A DNA stretch of 64,000 nt, from assembly GCA_004555655.1 (NCBI GenBank), contig SFHJ01000001.1, positions 32,405-96,404 on the forward strand, written 5' to 3'. Position numbers and translations under genes: made by a program. The stretch's first letter is position 1; each line of letters starts with the position of its first letter. The stretch is from Clostridiales bacterium (GTDB taxonomy: Bacteria > Bacillota > Clostridia > Oscillospirales > Oscillospiraceae). The notes below the pieces were generated by a model that saw only the letters and a program-made list of their open reading frames with translations, was not told the origin of the DNA and made no database searches. Shown one piece after another: positions 1 through 7,917 of the stretch.

Positions 1-896
1 AGCTGCTGGAAAACGCGGCCGGCGCGGCAGCCAGAAGCATGGGCTACAGCGAGATCATCACGTACTCGTTCGTCTCCCCTGCCTCGTTTGACCTTGTCCG
101 CATTCCTGCTGACAGCCCGCTTCGCAGAACCGTGAAGCTCGTAAATCCGCTTGGCGAGGACACATCCATCATGCGCACGGTCATCCTGCCGAGCATGCTG
201 GATATTCTCTCGCGCAACTACTCGTACAAAAACAAGGGTGTCAAGCTCTATGAGCTGGGCAAGATCTATCTTCCGGTCGACGGCCAGACGCTTCCCGACG
301 AGCCCAAGCGCCTGATCTTCGGCACCTATGGCGAAAATGAGACGTTCTTCACCATGAAGGGCGAGGTCGAAGCCGTGCTGTCTCTCATCAACGCCAAGCC
401 TGCCACGTTTGTTGCCAACACCGCCAATCCCAGCTACCACCCCGGCCGCTGCGCAGATATCGTCATCGGCGGCAGGGTGCTTGGCGTGATGGGCCAGATC
501 CATCCGCTGGTCGCGCAGAACTACGGCATCTCGGGCGAAGTCTATGTGGCGGAGCTCGACTTCACGGGACTCATGTCGGAGCTTGCGGAAGAGCGCGTGT
601 TCCACTCGCTGCCGCGCTTCCCTGCCGTTTCCCGTGACTTGGCGCTGGTGTGCGACGAAGCCGTCACCGTGGGCGCTCTGGAAGCGTGCATCACAAAAGC
701 GGCAGGTCCGCTGCTGCGCTCGATCCGGCTGTTTGATATTTACCGCGGTCCCGGCATCGCCGAGGGCAAGAAGAGCGCCGCATTTTCGCTGGAGCTGCGC
801 GCAGACGACCGCACCCTCACCGACGACGACTCCACGGGCGTGCTCAATGCCGTTCTGGACGCGCTCAGGAAAGAGCTGGATGTTGTGCTGCGCTGA
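1..896 (+). CDS. pheT: Phenylalanine--tRNA ligase beta subunit, C-terminal part (truncated by window edge)
   Basis: Charges tRNA-Phe as part of the cytoplasmic alpha2-beta2 PheST enzyme. The reading frame is open from base 3, so the gene starts before the window and only about 297 C-terminal residues are visible. The first part matches the catalytic-like core of the beta subunit (MGYSEIITYSFVSP, then LGEDTSIMRTVILPS). The last ~95 residues, from FHSLPRFPAVSRDLALV to the end, are the ferredoxin-fold anticodon-binding (FDX-ACB) domain that closes bacterial PheT. A strong hairpin terminator follows the stop. The family assignment is firm; the upstream pheS partner is expected but lies outside the window. 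Confidence 0.96.
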   Translation, partial: LLENAAGAAARSMGYSEIITYSFVSPASFDLVRIPADSPLRRTVKLVNPLGEDTSIMRTVILPSMLDILSRNYSYKNKGVKLYELGKIYLPVDGQTLPDEPKRLIFGTYGENETFFTMKGEVEAVLSLINAKPATFVANTANPSYHPGRCADIVIGGRVLGVMGQIHPLVAQNYGISGEVYVAELDFTGLMSELAEERVFHSLPRFPAVSRDLALVCDEAVTVGALEACITKAAGPLLRSIRLFDIYRGPGIAEGKKSAAFSLELRADDRTLTDDDSTGVLNAVLDALRKELDVVLR

Positions 897-926
897 GTAA
901 AGCGGCAAAATCAGTTCATACTACCG

Positions 927-958
927 GCTGCGGGCCATTTGGCCCGCAGCTGTTTTTT
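927..958 (+). terminator. Rho-independent terminator after pheT
   Basis: A perfect 10-bp stem (GCTGCGGGCC at 927-936 with GGCCCGCAGC at 941-950) has a 4-nt loop and is followed by TGTTTTTT. It ends the pheT transcript before the ireB promoter. Confidence 0.9.
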
Positions 959-1027
959 GAGGCGGTTTTGTGGTTTCCATAATATCTGACCACAACATCT
1001 TGTAACATAATTGCAAAGTTTGAGGCA

Positions 1028-1056
1028 TTTACAAGCGTCATCCGGTATAGTATGAT
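1028..1056 (+). promoter_or_regulatory. Sigma-A type promoter for ireB
   Basis: TTTACA (1028-1033) and TATGAT (1051-1056) are separated by 17 bp, about 43 bp upstream of the ireB start. Confidence 0.7.
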
Positions 1057-1098
1057 AGGGGTACGAAATCCAAACGAACAACGAAGGAGGTAACCGTT

Positions 1099-1344
1099 AT
1101 GGAGGACAACACGATTAAGTTTATGGTTTCTGATGATGCAGGCGAGGAAATGAAGGCAATTCTTACCGCGGTCTACAGCGCGCTGAGTGAAAAAGGGTAC
1201 AATCCGATCAATCAGATCGTCGGTTACCTGCTCTCTGAAGATCCGACCTATATCACCAATTACAACAACGCCAGAAGCCTTATCTGCAAGCTCGACCGCG
1301 ACGAGCTGCTGCAGGAGCTGGTGCGGCACTATCTTTTTGAGTGA
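1099..1344 (+). CDS. ireB: IreB-family regulatory phosphoprotein (UPF0297)
   Basis: An 81-residue cytoplasmic protein of the IreB/YrzL family. In Enterococcus IreB is a substrate of the PASTA Ser/Thr kinase IreK and acts negatively on cephalosporin tolerance. The family core is clear: [20 protein letters not shown], followed by [12 protein letters not shown] and a [12 protein letters not shown] tail. Full family length; a Thr is present at residue 5, near where the enterococcal protein is phosphorylated on threonines. The start is set by AAGGAGG about 7 nt upstream. In most Firmicutes ireB precedes ruvX and yrzB; here it has its own promoter and terminator and stands alone. Function is inferred from family. 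Confidence 0.93.
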   Translation: MEDNTIKFMVSDDAGEEMKAILTAVYSALSEKGYNPINQIVGYLLSEDPTYITNYNNARSLICKLDRDELLQELVRHYLFE

Positions 1345-1356
1345 GAAACCGCATGG

Positions 1357-1393
1357 GCGGCAGACCGGTTATGGTCTGCCGCTTCTTTTTTTG
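1357..1393 (+). terminator. Rho-independent terminator after ireB
   Basis: GCGGCAGACC (1357-1366) pairs with GGTCTGCCGC (1373-1382) around a 6-nt loop and is followed by a T-rich tract. Confidence 0.9.
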
Positions 1394-1577
1394 CAAAATC
1401 CGCCGGAATGAGAAATCAGATTTGCCTAAAGCAGCCATTGTGTGTTATACTATATAGTTGTGAAACCTCTTATCATGAACCCGTGCCAAAAACATCCAAA
1501 CTCCCCCGGCATTTTCCGATTCCCGCGCCAATATCGTTGCATGGAGCAGAAAACTGTCACAAAATTGCGATTTTTGG

Positions 1578-1606
1578 TTGACATTCCAGTGACAATATGT
1601 TACGAT
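1578..1606 (+). promoter_or_regulatory. Strong sigma-A promoter
   Basis: A consensus -35 TTGACA (1578-1583), a 17-bp spacer and TACGAT (1601-1606) lie 28 bp before the start of the small protein at 1634. The ~170 bp between the ireB terminator and this promoter show nothing else recognisable. Confidence 0.8.
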
Positions 1607-1633
1607 TTGGTTACATTTAGTCAGGAGGTTCGT

Positions 1634-1924
1634 ATGGCTGAAGAAAAAGACGTTCTCATGTACAAGGGCTTTCCCCTGATGAGAAAAGACAACCTGATCT
1701 ATTACGGCTCGATGGCCGATTCGCATATCGTCATGCTGCAGATTCTGGAGACCAAGCCCGTCAAGGACACCCAGATCGCGAGCAGAGTTTCCGTGGAACT
1801 GCAGCTGACCGACCCGAACGTCAGACCGCGCGACCGTATCGTTAAGAAGAGTGAAAAAGACGGCTTCTACACGGCTTTGGATGTTGGCTGTGTGTGGCTG
1901 AAGCGGGCGCTGGCAGCAAAGTAA
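1634..1924 (+). CDS. Conserved-looking small protein of unknown function
   Basis: A 96-residue protein with no recognised domain. The start at 1634 is chosen because CAGGAGG lies 6 nt upstream; the frame is open further upstream but that stretch overlaps the promoter and has no ribosome-binding site. It begins MAEEKDVLMYKGFPLMRKDN, is soluble (no membrane segment or signal peptide) and has a basic C-terminal third. The phrase YYGSMADSHIVMLQIL and alternating polar/hydrophobic stretches suggest a small beta-rich fold. It is driven by a near-consensus promoter, so it is probably well expressed. The secreted hydrolase starts 27 nt after its stop, so the two may be cotranscribed. I do not recognise the family. 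Confidence 0.75.
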   Translation: MAEEKDVLMYKGFPLMRKDNLIYYGSMADSHIVMLQILETKPVKDTQIASRVSVELQLTDPNVRPRDRIVKKSEKDGFYTALDVGCVWLKRALAAK

Positions 1925-1951
1925 GCGCGTTTTCCGGCACGGAGGTTCATG

Positions 1952-2848
1952 ATGAGAAAGACAATACGCAAAGCTGCTGCGGCGTTTGCCGCCGCGGCTG
2001 CGATCTTCTGCGCGACGGTTCCCGCCGCGGCAGTGGAACTCAAAACAGGCATCGGTATTGTGGAGGCCGGCGGCCTTCGCCTGCGCGCGCAGGCAAGTAC
2101 CGACAGCGACATACTGGCCAACGCGGGCTATGGCGACAATGTCGTCATCATCCGCGAGTCCGGTGATTTCTATCTGGTCGACTACAACCTGCAGATCGGC
2201 TACATGTCCAAGGACTACATCACGTTCAAGGATCGTGAGAACGTCGAGCTGGGCTACGGCCGTGTGATCGAGTCGTCGGTGCATCTGCGTGAGAAGCCGG
2301 ACGCTGCTTCTGCGTCGCTGACGCAGCTGGCCTACGACGAAAAAGCGTACATCATCGGCTTCAACTGCGGCTGGTACAAGGTCGAATACAGCGGCCTGAC
2401 CGGTTATATCCGCAGCGATCTTCTGGAGCTGACGGAAAAGCCCATCGCCAACTCCGGCGGTACATATGCCGAAACTGTCTCCGTGGCCGACCAGCTTGTC
2501 TCTGTTGCCAAGAGCTATCTGGGCTACGCCTACGTCTGGGGCGGCACCTCCCCTTCCACGGGCTTTGACTGCTCCGGCTTTACCAAGTATGTGTTTGCGC
2601 AGCTCGGTTATTCACTCAGCCGCACGGCCGCACAACAGCTTGGCGACGGCACGCCTGTCTCCGAGCTGAAGGTTGGCGATCTGGTGTTTTTCAACAACAC
2701 CTACTCCACCAGCGCTGCGGCCAGTCACGTCGGTATCTACATCGGTGACAACCAGTTTATCCATGCCGCCGACGGCGGCGTGAAGATCACCGATCTTTCA
2801 AATCCCTTCTACGCCAGCCGCTACGTCGGCGCACGGCGTGTCCTCTGA
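1952..2848 (+). CDS. Secreted SH3b / NlpC-P60 cell-wall endopeptidase
   Basis: A 298-residue exported cysteine peptidase predicted to cut peptidoglycan stem peptides. It has a basic N-terminus and an Ala-rich hydrophobic signal peptide (about residues 1-28). Two bacterial SH3-like domains follow (about 35-95, with GLRLRAQAS, and 105-160, with VHLREKPDAAS). The NlpC/P60 domain covers about residues 180-298. It shows the catalytic cysteine in FDCSGFTKYVF, the histidine in SHVGIYIGDNQFIHA, and the usual VWGGTSPSTG lead-in. ATG codons occur at 1949 and 1952; GGAGG at 1941-1945 spaces better to 1952. A perfect 13-bp terminator follows. Full length and intact; the exact bond cleaved cannot be read from sequence. 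Confidence 0.9.
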   Translation: MRKTIRKAAAAFAAAAAIFCATVPAAAVELKTGIGIVEAGGLRLRAQASTDSDILANAGYGDNVVIIRESGDFYLVDYNLQIGYMSKDYITFKDRENVELGYGRVIESSVHLREKPDAASASLTQLAYDEKAYIIGFNCGWYKVEYSGLTGYIRSDLLELTEKPIANSGGTYAETVSVADQLVSVAKSYLGYAYVWGGTSPSTGFDCSGFTKYVFAQLGYSLSRTAAQQLGDGTPVSELKVGDLVFFNNTYSTSAAASHVGIYIGDNQFIHAADGGVKITDLSNPFYASRYVGARRVL

Positions 2849-2853
2849 GCATA

Positions 2854-2897
2854 ACGCCCTCCGGAGAGCTGCTCCGGAGGGCGTTGATTTTTGCTGT
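2854..2897 (+). terminator. Rho-independent terminator after the NlpC/P60 gene
   Basis: A perfect 13-bp stem (2854-2866 with 2872-2884) has a 5-nt loop and is followed by TGATTTTTGCTGTTTTT. The 3' end of the stem coincides with the start of the next promoter's -35 box. Confidence 0.9.
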
Positions 2898-2912
2898 TTT
2901 TATCAGTATAAT
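2884..2912 (+). promoter_or_regulatory. Sigma-A promoter for the amidohydrolase
   Basis: TTGATT (2884-2889), a 17-bp spacer and a perfect TATAAT (2907-2912). The -35 box overlaps the tail of the preceding terminator. Confidence 0.75.
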
Positions 2913-2943
2913 AGGGAATACCGAAGAAACCGGAGGACTCGCC

Positions 2944-4098
2944 ATGCTTCTGATTAAAAATGCCAACATCAATCCTATTTCCGCCGCACCCATCGCGTGC
3001 GGCAGTATTCTTGTAACAGACAGCGGTAAAATCGCAGCGGTCGCGCAAACCCTTGAAGCGCCCGCAGGCTGCCAGGTCATTGACGCCGAAGGCCGTCTCG
3101 TCACACCGGGCTGCGTCGAAGCGCACTGCCATATTGGCCTGCACAACGAAGGCGTCGGCTGGGAGGGCATGGATTATAACGAGATCATCGAGCCGCTCAC
3201 ACCGCAGCTGCGCGCGATCGACTCCATCAACCCGCAGGACGAGGCGTTTGGCCTTGCACTGCGCGGCGGCGTGACCACCGCATGCACCGGTCCGGGCAGC
3301 GCGAACGTGGTCGGCGGTACGTTTGTGACCATAAAGCTCGCGGGCAAGCGCGTGGATGACATGGTGCTGCAGAATCCCGCCGCCATGAAGTGCGCCTTCG
3401 GCGAAAATCCCAAGCGCTGCTACGGCGCGAACATGAAAAAGAGCCCCATGACGAGAATGGGCACGGCAGGGCTTCTGCGCGAGCTGCTTTTCAAGACGCT
3501 GCGCTACCGTGACGACAAGCTGGCAGGGAAAAATCCCGCATTCGATATGAAGCTGGAGGCGATGCTGCCCGTCGTGGAGAAGGAAATTCCGCTCAAGGCG
3601 CATGCACACCGCGCCGACGATATCCTTACCGCCATCCGCATCGCCAGAGAATTTGATCTCAAGCTCACGCTCGACCACTGCACCGGCGGCGCGATCATTG
3701 CCGGCGAACTGGCCAAAGAGAACTATCCCGCCTTTGTCGGGCCGTCTCTCGGCGGCAAGACGAAGGTTGAGATCCAGACCAAGAGCTTCTCCACGGCAGG
3801 CATTCTGTCAAAAGCAGGGCTCAATGTCAGCATCATCACCGACGCGCCGGTGGTTCCGCTGCAGTATCTTCCGATGTGCGCGGGCCTGGCTGCATGCGCC
3901 GGGCTTGACATGGCGGAGGCCTGGCGCGCCATCACCATCAATCCCGCGACTGCGCTCGGCATTTCTGACCGTGTGGGAAGCCTGGAGCCGGGCAAGGACG
4001 CTGATATCGTCATCTGGACAGCCGACCCGCTGCACACCATCGGCGGCGAGGCGTACATCACCATCGTAGACGGCAGGATCGTCTATCGCGCACAATAA
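2944..4098 (+). CDS. Amidohydrolase-superfamily metal-dependent hydrolase
   Basis: A 384-residue cytoplasmic TIM-barrel hydrolase of the imidazolonepropionase/adenine-deaminase-like amidohydrolases. The composite N-terminal beta-sandwich (MLLIKNANINPIS) leads into the first metal motif VTPGCVEAHCHIGLHNEG (HxH). Later metal or catalytic residues are visible in HAHRADD, LDHCTGG and ITDAPVVP. The C-terminus has the hallmark GSLEPGKDADIVIW followed by VDGRIVYR. GGAGG 7 nt upstream fixes the start at 2944; the longer open frame begins inside the promoter. The substrate cannot be assigned: neighbours are unrelated, and homologs are usually annotated only as amidohydrolase. The small membrane protein follows within 14 nt and may share the transcript. 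Confidence 0.88.
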   Translation: MLLIKNANINPISAAPIACGSILVTDSGKIAAVAQTLEAPAGCQVIDAEGRLVTPGCVEAHCHIGLHNEGVGWEGMDYNEIIEPLTPQLRAIDSINPQDEAFGLALRGGVTTACTGPGSANVVGGTFVTIKLAGKRVDDMVLQNPAAMKCAFGENPKRCYGANMKKSPMTRMGTAGLLRELLFKTLRYRDDKLAGKNPAFDMKLEAMLPVVEKEIPLKAHAHRADDILTAIRIAREFDLKLTLDHCTGGAIIAGELAKENYPAFVGPSLGGKTKVEIQTKSFSTAGILSKAGLNVSIITDAPVVPLQYLPMCAGLAACAGLDMAEAWRAITINPATALGISDRVGSLEPGKDADIVIWTADPLHTIGGEAYITIVDGRIVYRAQ

Positions 4099-4112
4099 AA
4101 GGAGACATGCAT

Positions 4113-4304
4113 ATGACAGCCGGATTTTCGATTCTGATTATGCTTGCCAGTGCAATCGCAGGTTTTTTCCTGGGCGCTGCGCTCGATCAGCCTCTTGAAG
4201 GAGCGATTCTTGGCGCTTTGATCGCAGGAATCGGCTGCATCGTCGCTGCGATCAACGAGCAGAAACAGCCTTCCGAACAAAAAAAGAATAATGAAAACGT
4301 ATGA
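4113..4304 (+). CDS. Small two-helix membrane protein, unknown function
   Basis: A 63-residue protein consisting of two hydrophobic helices joined by a short polar turn (about residues 2-22 and 30-48) and a charged C-terminal tail ending KKNNENV. The helices are Gly/Ala-rich with GxxxG-like spacing (AGFFLGAALDQ, GAILGALIAGIG), which favours tight helix packing. An ATG at 4107 is only 2 nt from AAGGAG, so the ATG at 4113 (8 nt) is the better start. It lies 14 nt after the amidohydrolase and is followed by two terminators. No family is recognised; a bacteriocin-like or glycine-zipper protein is possible but unsupported by neighbours. Confidence 0.6.
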   Translation: MTAGFSILIMLASAIAGFFLGAALDQPLEGAILGALIAGIGCIVAAINEQKQPSEQKKNNENV

Positions 4305-4311
4305 AATGATG

Positions 4312-4402
4312 AGAAGCCGCACACAATACCCGTGCGACTTCTTTTTCATTTTTTCCATTCCTCTTGACCGTGGACGAGTTTTCATCCACGGTTATTTTTT
4401 TG
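4312..4402 (+). terminator. Two tandem terminator hairpins before spoVAD
   Basis: The first hairpin (GAAG-C-CGCAC with GTGCG-A-CTTC, about 4312-4342) is followed by TTTTTC. The second (ACCGTGGA 4367-4374 with TCCACGGT 4385-4392) is followed by TATTTTTTT. Together they isolate the spore genes from upstream transcription. Confidence 0.8.
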
Positions 4403-4445
4403 CTTTTTTCATATACTACCGTCATAAGCAGACGGGAGGAATTCT

Positions 4446-5465
4446 ATGCAGGCGTTACACAAGGGTAAACAGAGCGTCATCTTTGACAACCAGCCGTCCA
4501 TTCTGGCCTCCGCCGCCATCGCAGGCAAAAAAGAGGCCGAGGGGCCGCTTCGAAACTATTTTGATTACTGCGGGCAGGACAATACGCTCGGCCAGAAATC
4601 GTGGGAAAAAGCCGAGAGTAAGCTGCAGGAAATGGCCATTGACACAGCCAAGCGCAAGGCGGGCTGCGACTATAAGGATATTGAGCTTTTGTTCGCAGGA
4701 GACCTTTTAAACCAGTGCATCGGCTCGGCTTTTGCCATCCGCTCCACCGGTATCCCCTTTCTGGGGCTCTACGGCGCGTGCTCGACCATGGCGGAGTCGC
4801 TTCTTCTGGCCTCCGCTGCAGTCAACGCTGGCTACTGCAAAAAAGCGGCAGCCCTGACCTCATCGCACTTTGCCTCTGCCGAGCGGCAGTACCGCTTTCC
4901 GCTGGGCTACGGCGGACAGCGCACGCCGACCGCGCAGTGGACGGTCACGGGCGCAGGCTGCTGCATCGTGGGAACAGCGGCGCACGGCCCGTATGTAAAT
5001 GCCGCCACAGCAGGCAGGATTGAGGATCTTGGCATCAAGGACGCAAACAACATGGGCGCAGCCATGGCCCCGGCCGCCTACTCCACTTTGCGCGCGCACT
5101 TTGACGATCTGGGCCGCGCGCCGAATGACTACGACATGATCGTGACGGGCGACCTGGGCGCGCTTGGCAAGGAAATTCTGATCGACCTGTTCCGCCGGGA
5201 CGGCGTATCCATCAGCGGCGTGTACAACGACTGCGGCACGATGATTTTTGACCTTGAACGGCAGGATGTGCACGCAGGCGGCTCGGGCTGCGGCTGCGGC
5301 GCTTCGGTGCTGTGCGGATATCTGCTTTCCCAGATGCGTGCGGGAAAGCTCAAAAATCTTTTATTCTGCGCCACGGGCGCGCTGCTGTCTCCCATTTCCA
5401 CATGGCAGGGGGAGTCCATCCCGTCGATCTGCCACGCAGTATCCATCAGTGCAGAAAAGAGGTAA
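4446..5465 (+). CDS. spoVAD: Stage V sporulation protein AD
   Basis: A 339-residue component of the SpoVA channel in the inner membrane of developing spores, required for dipicolinic acid (Ca-DPA) uptake into the forespore. SpoVAD is a soluble, thiolase-fold DPA-binding subunit. The family pattern is clear: VIFDNQPSILASAAIAGKKE at the N-terminus, then GPLRNYFDYC, FAGDLLNQCIGSAFAIR, the GACSTMAESLLLAS segment and a C-terminal GSGCGCGASVLCGY. GGAGGAATTCT sets the start. spoVAE follows after 3 nt. The usual first gene of the operon, spoVAC, is not here; a copy lies 55 kb away in this window. Expected to be forespore-expressed (sigma-G), but I could not identify a convincing sigma-G promoter. Confidence 0.95.
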   Translation: MQALHKGKQSVIFDNQPSILASAAIAGKKEAEGPLRNYFDYCGQDNTLGQKSWEKAESKLQEMAIDTAKRKAGCDYKDIELLFAGDLLNQCIGSAFAIRSTGIPFLGLYGACSTMAESLLLASAAVNAGYCKKAAALTSSHFASAERQYRFPLGYGGQRTPTAQWTVTGAGCCIVGTAAHGPYVNAATAGRIEDLGIKDANNMGAAMAPAAYSTLRAHFDDLGRAPNDYDMIVTGDLGALGKEILIDLFRRDGVSISGVYNDCGTMIFDLERQDVHAGGSGCGCGASVLCGYLLSQMRAGKLKNLLFCATGALLSPISTWQGESIPSICHAVSISAEKR

Positions 5466-5468
5466 CGT

Positions 5469-5834
5469 ATGGATTATATGGAATATCTGAAAGCCTTCGT
5501 GCTCGGCGGCGCTCTGTGCGTCATTGGCCAGATTTTAATCGACAAAACGAAGCTCACCCCTGCGCGGATTCTGGTCGCGTATGTGATCGCGGGCGTGATT
5601 CTGGGCGGCTGCGGCGTATATGAAAAGCTGGTCGACTGGGGCGGCGCCGGCGCAACTGTCCCGCTCACGGGCTTCGGCTACAATCTCGCCAAGGGCGTGA
5701 AGCAGGCCGTGCAGGAAAACGGTATTCTCGGCGCGCTCACGGGCGGGTTCGAGGCCGCGGCCGGCGGCATCGCAGCGGCAGTACTGTTCGGCTTTCTGGC
5801 AGCCGTCGTCTTCAAACCCAGGGATAAGTCATAG
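5469..5834 (+). CDS. spoVAE: Stage V sporulation protein AE (SpoVAEb type)
   Basis: A 121-residue integral membrane subunit of the spore SpoVA DPA channel. Hydrophobic helices lie at about residues 7-24, 32-50 and 95-116, separated by the family signature GAGATVPLTGFGYNLAKGV. That signature is shared with SpoVAC, which has GAGTLVPITGFANSV. It starts 3 nt after the spoVAD stop, so translation is probably coupled. The SpoVAEa domain protein found in Bacillus is absent, which is common in Clostridia. An 11-bp hairpin follows the gene. Confidence 0.95.
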   Translation: MDYMEYLKAFVLGGALCVIGQILIDKTKLTPARILVAYVIAGVILGGCGVYEKLVDWGGAGATVPLTGFGYNLAKGVKQAVQENGILGALTGGFEAAAGGIAAAVLFGFLAAVVFKPRDKS

Positions 5835-5843
5835 GCGCTGGCA

Positions 5844-5875
5844 AAGCTCCGGACGCTGCGGGCGGTCCGGAGCTT
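5844..5875 (+). terminator. Hairpin after spoVAE
   Basis: A perfect 11-bp stem (AAGCTCCGGAC 5844-5854 with GTCCGGAGCTT 5865-5875), but only a weak T tract follows, so termination may be inefficient. Confidence 0.55.
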
Positions 5876-5923
5876 GTATTCGCAAATTCCTGTAAAAAAC
5901 GTCGAAAACAGGAAAAACGCCTG

Positions 5924-5952
5924 TTGACTTCAACTGTTAAAAGTGATAAAGT
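5924..5952 (+). promoter_or_regulatory. Promoter of the T-box operon
   Basis: TTGACT (5924-5929), a 17-bp spacer and TAAAGT (5947-5952), just upstream of the T-box leader. Confidence 0.65.
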
Positions 5953-5965
5953 ATTAACAACATCA

Positions 5966-6216
5966 AACGCGATGACGAACTCAAGTAGGTCGCAGCCGCA
6001 TCCTTCAGAGAACCGCCGTATGGTGCGAGGCGGCAGGAGCGCTGCGTCTGAATACCGTTCTGAGCAGCAAGCTGAACACACTTTTGTCAGTAGGCACGCC
6101 GGGTGCGCCCGATACAGCGCCGGAGCATCGCTCCAAAAGGCCGCGATAGCGGCGAACTGAGGTGGTACCGCGGGTCAATTCCGCCCTCTGCGCACGATGC
6201 GCGGAGGGCGTTTTTT
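5966..6216 (+). promoter_or_regulatory. T-box riboswitch leader, probably tRNA-Tyr responsive
   Basis: The RNA senses uncharged tRNA and prevents termination. Stem I is visible: CGATGACGAACTC and AAGTAGG on the 5' side, the CGCAGC/GCTGCG helix, the AGAGAA bulge, and the distal CCGCC/GGCGG stem with the GGTGCGA loop. The 3' side of the specifier loop reads GAATACCG around 6050-6057; the codon after GAA is UAC (Tyr) at 6053-6055. The T-box core GAGGTGGTACCGCG is at 6159-6172. Its UGGU pairs with an A discriminator, which fits tRNA-Tyr. The competing terminator is a GC-rich stem at 6182-6210 followed by six T residues. An offset reading, ACC (Thr), cannot be excluded without folding. Confidence 0.93.
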
Positions 6217-6247
6217 CCTGCTGCCACACTACATGGGAGGAAACAGT

Positions 6248-7885
6248 ATGGTTATTACGGAACTGCTGGAACGAAATGCACGCCTGTATGGCAGCGAAAC
6301 GGCGCTGGTGGAGATCAACCCCTCGGACGAGCGCGACAGGGCTGCGACCTGGCGCGAAGCACAGCTCATTGAGCTGGCGCAGCCGAACTCGCCCTACCGC
6401 CGTGAGCTGAGCTGGCGTGATTTTGACCGCCGCGCCAACCGTTTTGCAAACCTTCTGCTCAGCCGCGGCGTCGGCCGCGGCACCAAGGTTGGCATTCTGA
6501 TGATGAACTGCCTCGAGTGGCTGCCACTGTATTTTGGCATCTTGAAGGCGGGCTGCATCGCGGTGCCGCTCAATTTCCGCTACTCCAGCGATGAGATCAA
6601 GTATTGTCTGGAGCTGGCAGACGTCGAGGTGCTTCTGTTCGGCCCGGAATTCACAGGACGTATGGACGTGATCGCAGGGGATCTGCCGCAGGTCCGGTTC
6701 ATGTTCTTCGTCGGCAGCGACGGTCCGGCATATACTGAGGACTGCCTGCGGCTCATGGGCTTCTGCTCATCGAGCGCGCCTCCCGTCGCGCTGGATGAAA
6801 CCGATCACGCGGCCATTTACTTCTCCTCCGGCACCACGGGCTTCCCGAAGGCCATTTTACATAATCACCGCGCGCTGTACAGCTCGTGCCGGACTGAGCA
6901 GGCGCACCACGGCCAGACCCGGCAGGACGTGTTCCTCTGCATTCCGCCGCTCTACCACACGGGTGCAAAGATGCACTGGTTCGGAAGCCTTCTCTCCGGC
7001 AGTAAGGCGGTCTTACTGCGCGGCGTAAAGCCCGAGTGGATTCTGCGCGCGGTGACCGAGGAAAAATGTACCATTGTATGGCTGCTTGTGCCCTGGGCGC
7101 AGGATCTGCTCGATGCAATCGAGTCCGGGCGGGTCGATCTGAACAATTACCTTCTGGATCAGTGGCGGCTCATGCACATTGGCGCGCAGCCCGTGCCGCC
7201 CAGCCTGATTCACCGCTGGATGAAATACTTCCCGCAGCACCAGTACGACACCAACTACGGCCTGAGCGAATCCATCGGCCCCGGCTGCGTCCATCTCGGC
7301 GTGGAGAACATCCGCAAGGTCGGCGCAATCGGCAAGGCAGGTTTTTTGTGGCAGGCCAAAATCGTGGACGAATCCGGCCGCGAGGTCGCGCAGGGCGAGA
7401 TCGGCGAGCTGATCGTGAATGGTCCCGGCGTGATGCTCTGCTACTACAAAAATAAGGCTGCGACGGACGAGATCCTGAAAGACGGCTGGCTCTATACCGG
7501 CGACATGGCCCGCATGGACGAAGACGGCTTTATCTACCTGGTCGACCGCAAGAAGGACGTTGTCATCTCCGGCGGCGAAAACCTCTACCCCGTGCAGATT
7601 GAGGACTTCCTGCGCCGCTTCGACAAGATCAAGGACGTGGCCGTGATCGGCCTGCCTGACGCGCGTCTCGGCGAGATTGCGGCTGCCATCATAGAGATCA
7701 AAGAGGATATGACCTGTACGGAAGAAGAGATCAACAGCTTCTGCAAAGAGCTGCCGCGCTACAAGCGCCCGAGAAAGATCATCTTTGACAAGGTGCCGCG
7801 CAACCCGACCGGCAAGATTGAAAAGCCCGCGCTGCGCGAAAAGTACTGCCACGGCCGTCTGGTCGAGGCTCAGATCACAAACTGA
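6248..7885 (+). CDS. AMP-forming acyl/aryl-CoA synthetase
   Basis: A 545-residue ANL-superfamily ligase that would activate a carboxylic acid to its acyl-AMP and then to a CoA thioester. The ATP-binding loop YFSSGTTGFPK is at about residues 191-201. A YGLSESIGPG core motif follows in the middle. The hinge region has YTGDMARMDEDGFIYLVDRKKD, and the C-terminal catalytic lysine lies in NPTGKIEK. First gene behind the T-box; GGGAGG is 7 nt before the chosen ATG. Context (ior genes, PaaK, aminotransferase) suggests an aryl- or branched-acid substrate such as (4-hydroxy)phenylacetate. That is inference; the sequence alone supports only acyl-CoA synthetase. Confidence 0.88.
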   Translation: MVITELLERNARLYGSETALVEINPSDERDRAATWREAQLIELAQPNSPYRRELSWRDFDRRANRFANLLLSRGVGRGTKVGILMMNCLEWLPLYFGILKAGCIAVPLNFRYSSDEIKYCLELADVEVLLFGPEFTGRMDVIAGDLPQVRFMFFVGSDGPAYTEDCLRLMGFCSSSAPPVALDETDHAAIYFSSGTTGFPKAILHNHRALYSSCRTEQAHHGQTRQDVFLCIPPLYHTGAKMHWFGSLLSGSKAVLLRGVKPEWILRAVTEEKCTIVWLLVPWAQDLLDAIESGRVDLNNYLLDQWRLMHIGAQPVPPSLIHRWMKYFPQHQYDTNYGLSESIGPGCVHLGVENIRKVGAIGKAGFLWQAKIVDESGREVAQGEIGELIVNGPGVMLCYYKNKAATDEILKDGWLYTGDMARMDEDGFIYLVDRKKDVVISGGENLYPVQIEDFLRRFDKIKDVAVIGLPDARLGEIAAAIIEIKEDMTCTEEEINSFCKELPRYKRPRKIIFDKVPRNPTGKIEKPALREKYCHGRLVEAQITN

Positions 7886-7917
7886 AACAAGAGAAAAGAA
7901 AAACAGGAGGAAACAGT

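Noticed and set aside
4403..4445. Sigma-G promoter before spoVAD
   Set aside because: CATATACTA lies in the right place, but I could not find a matching -35 with correct spacing, so it is not listed.
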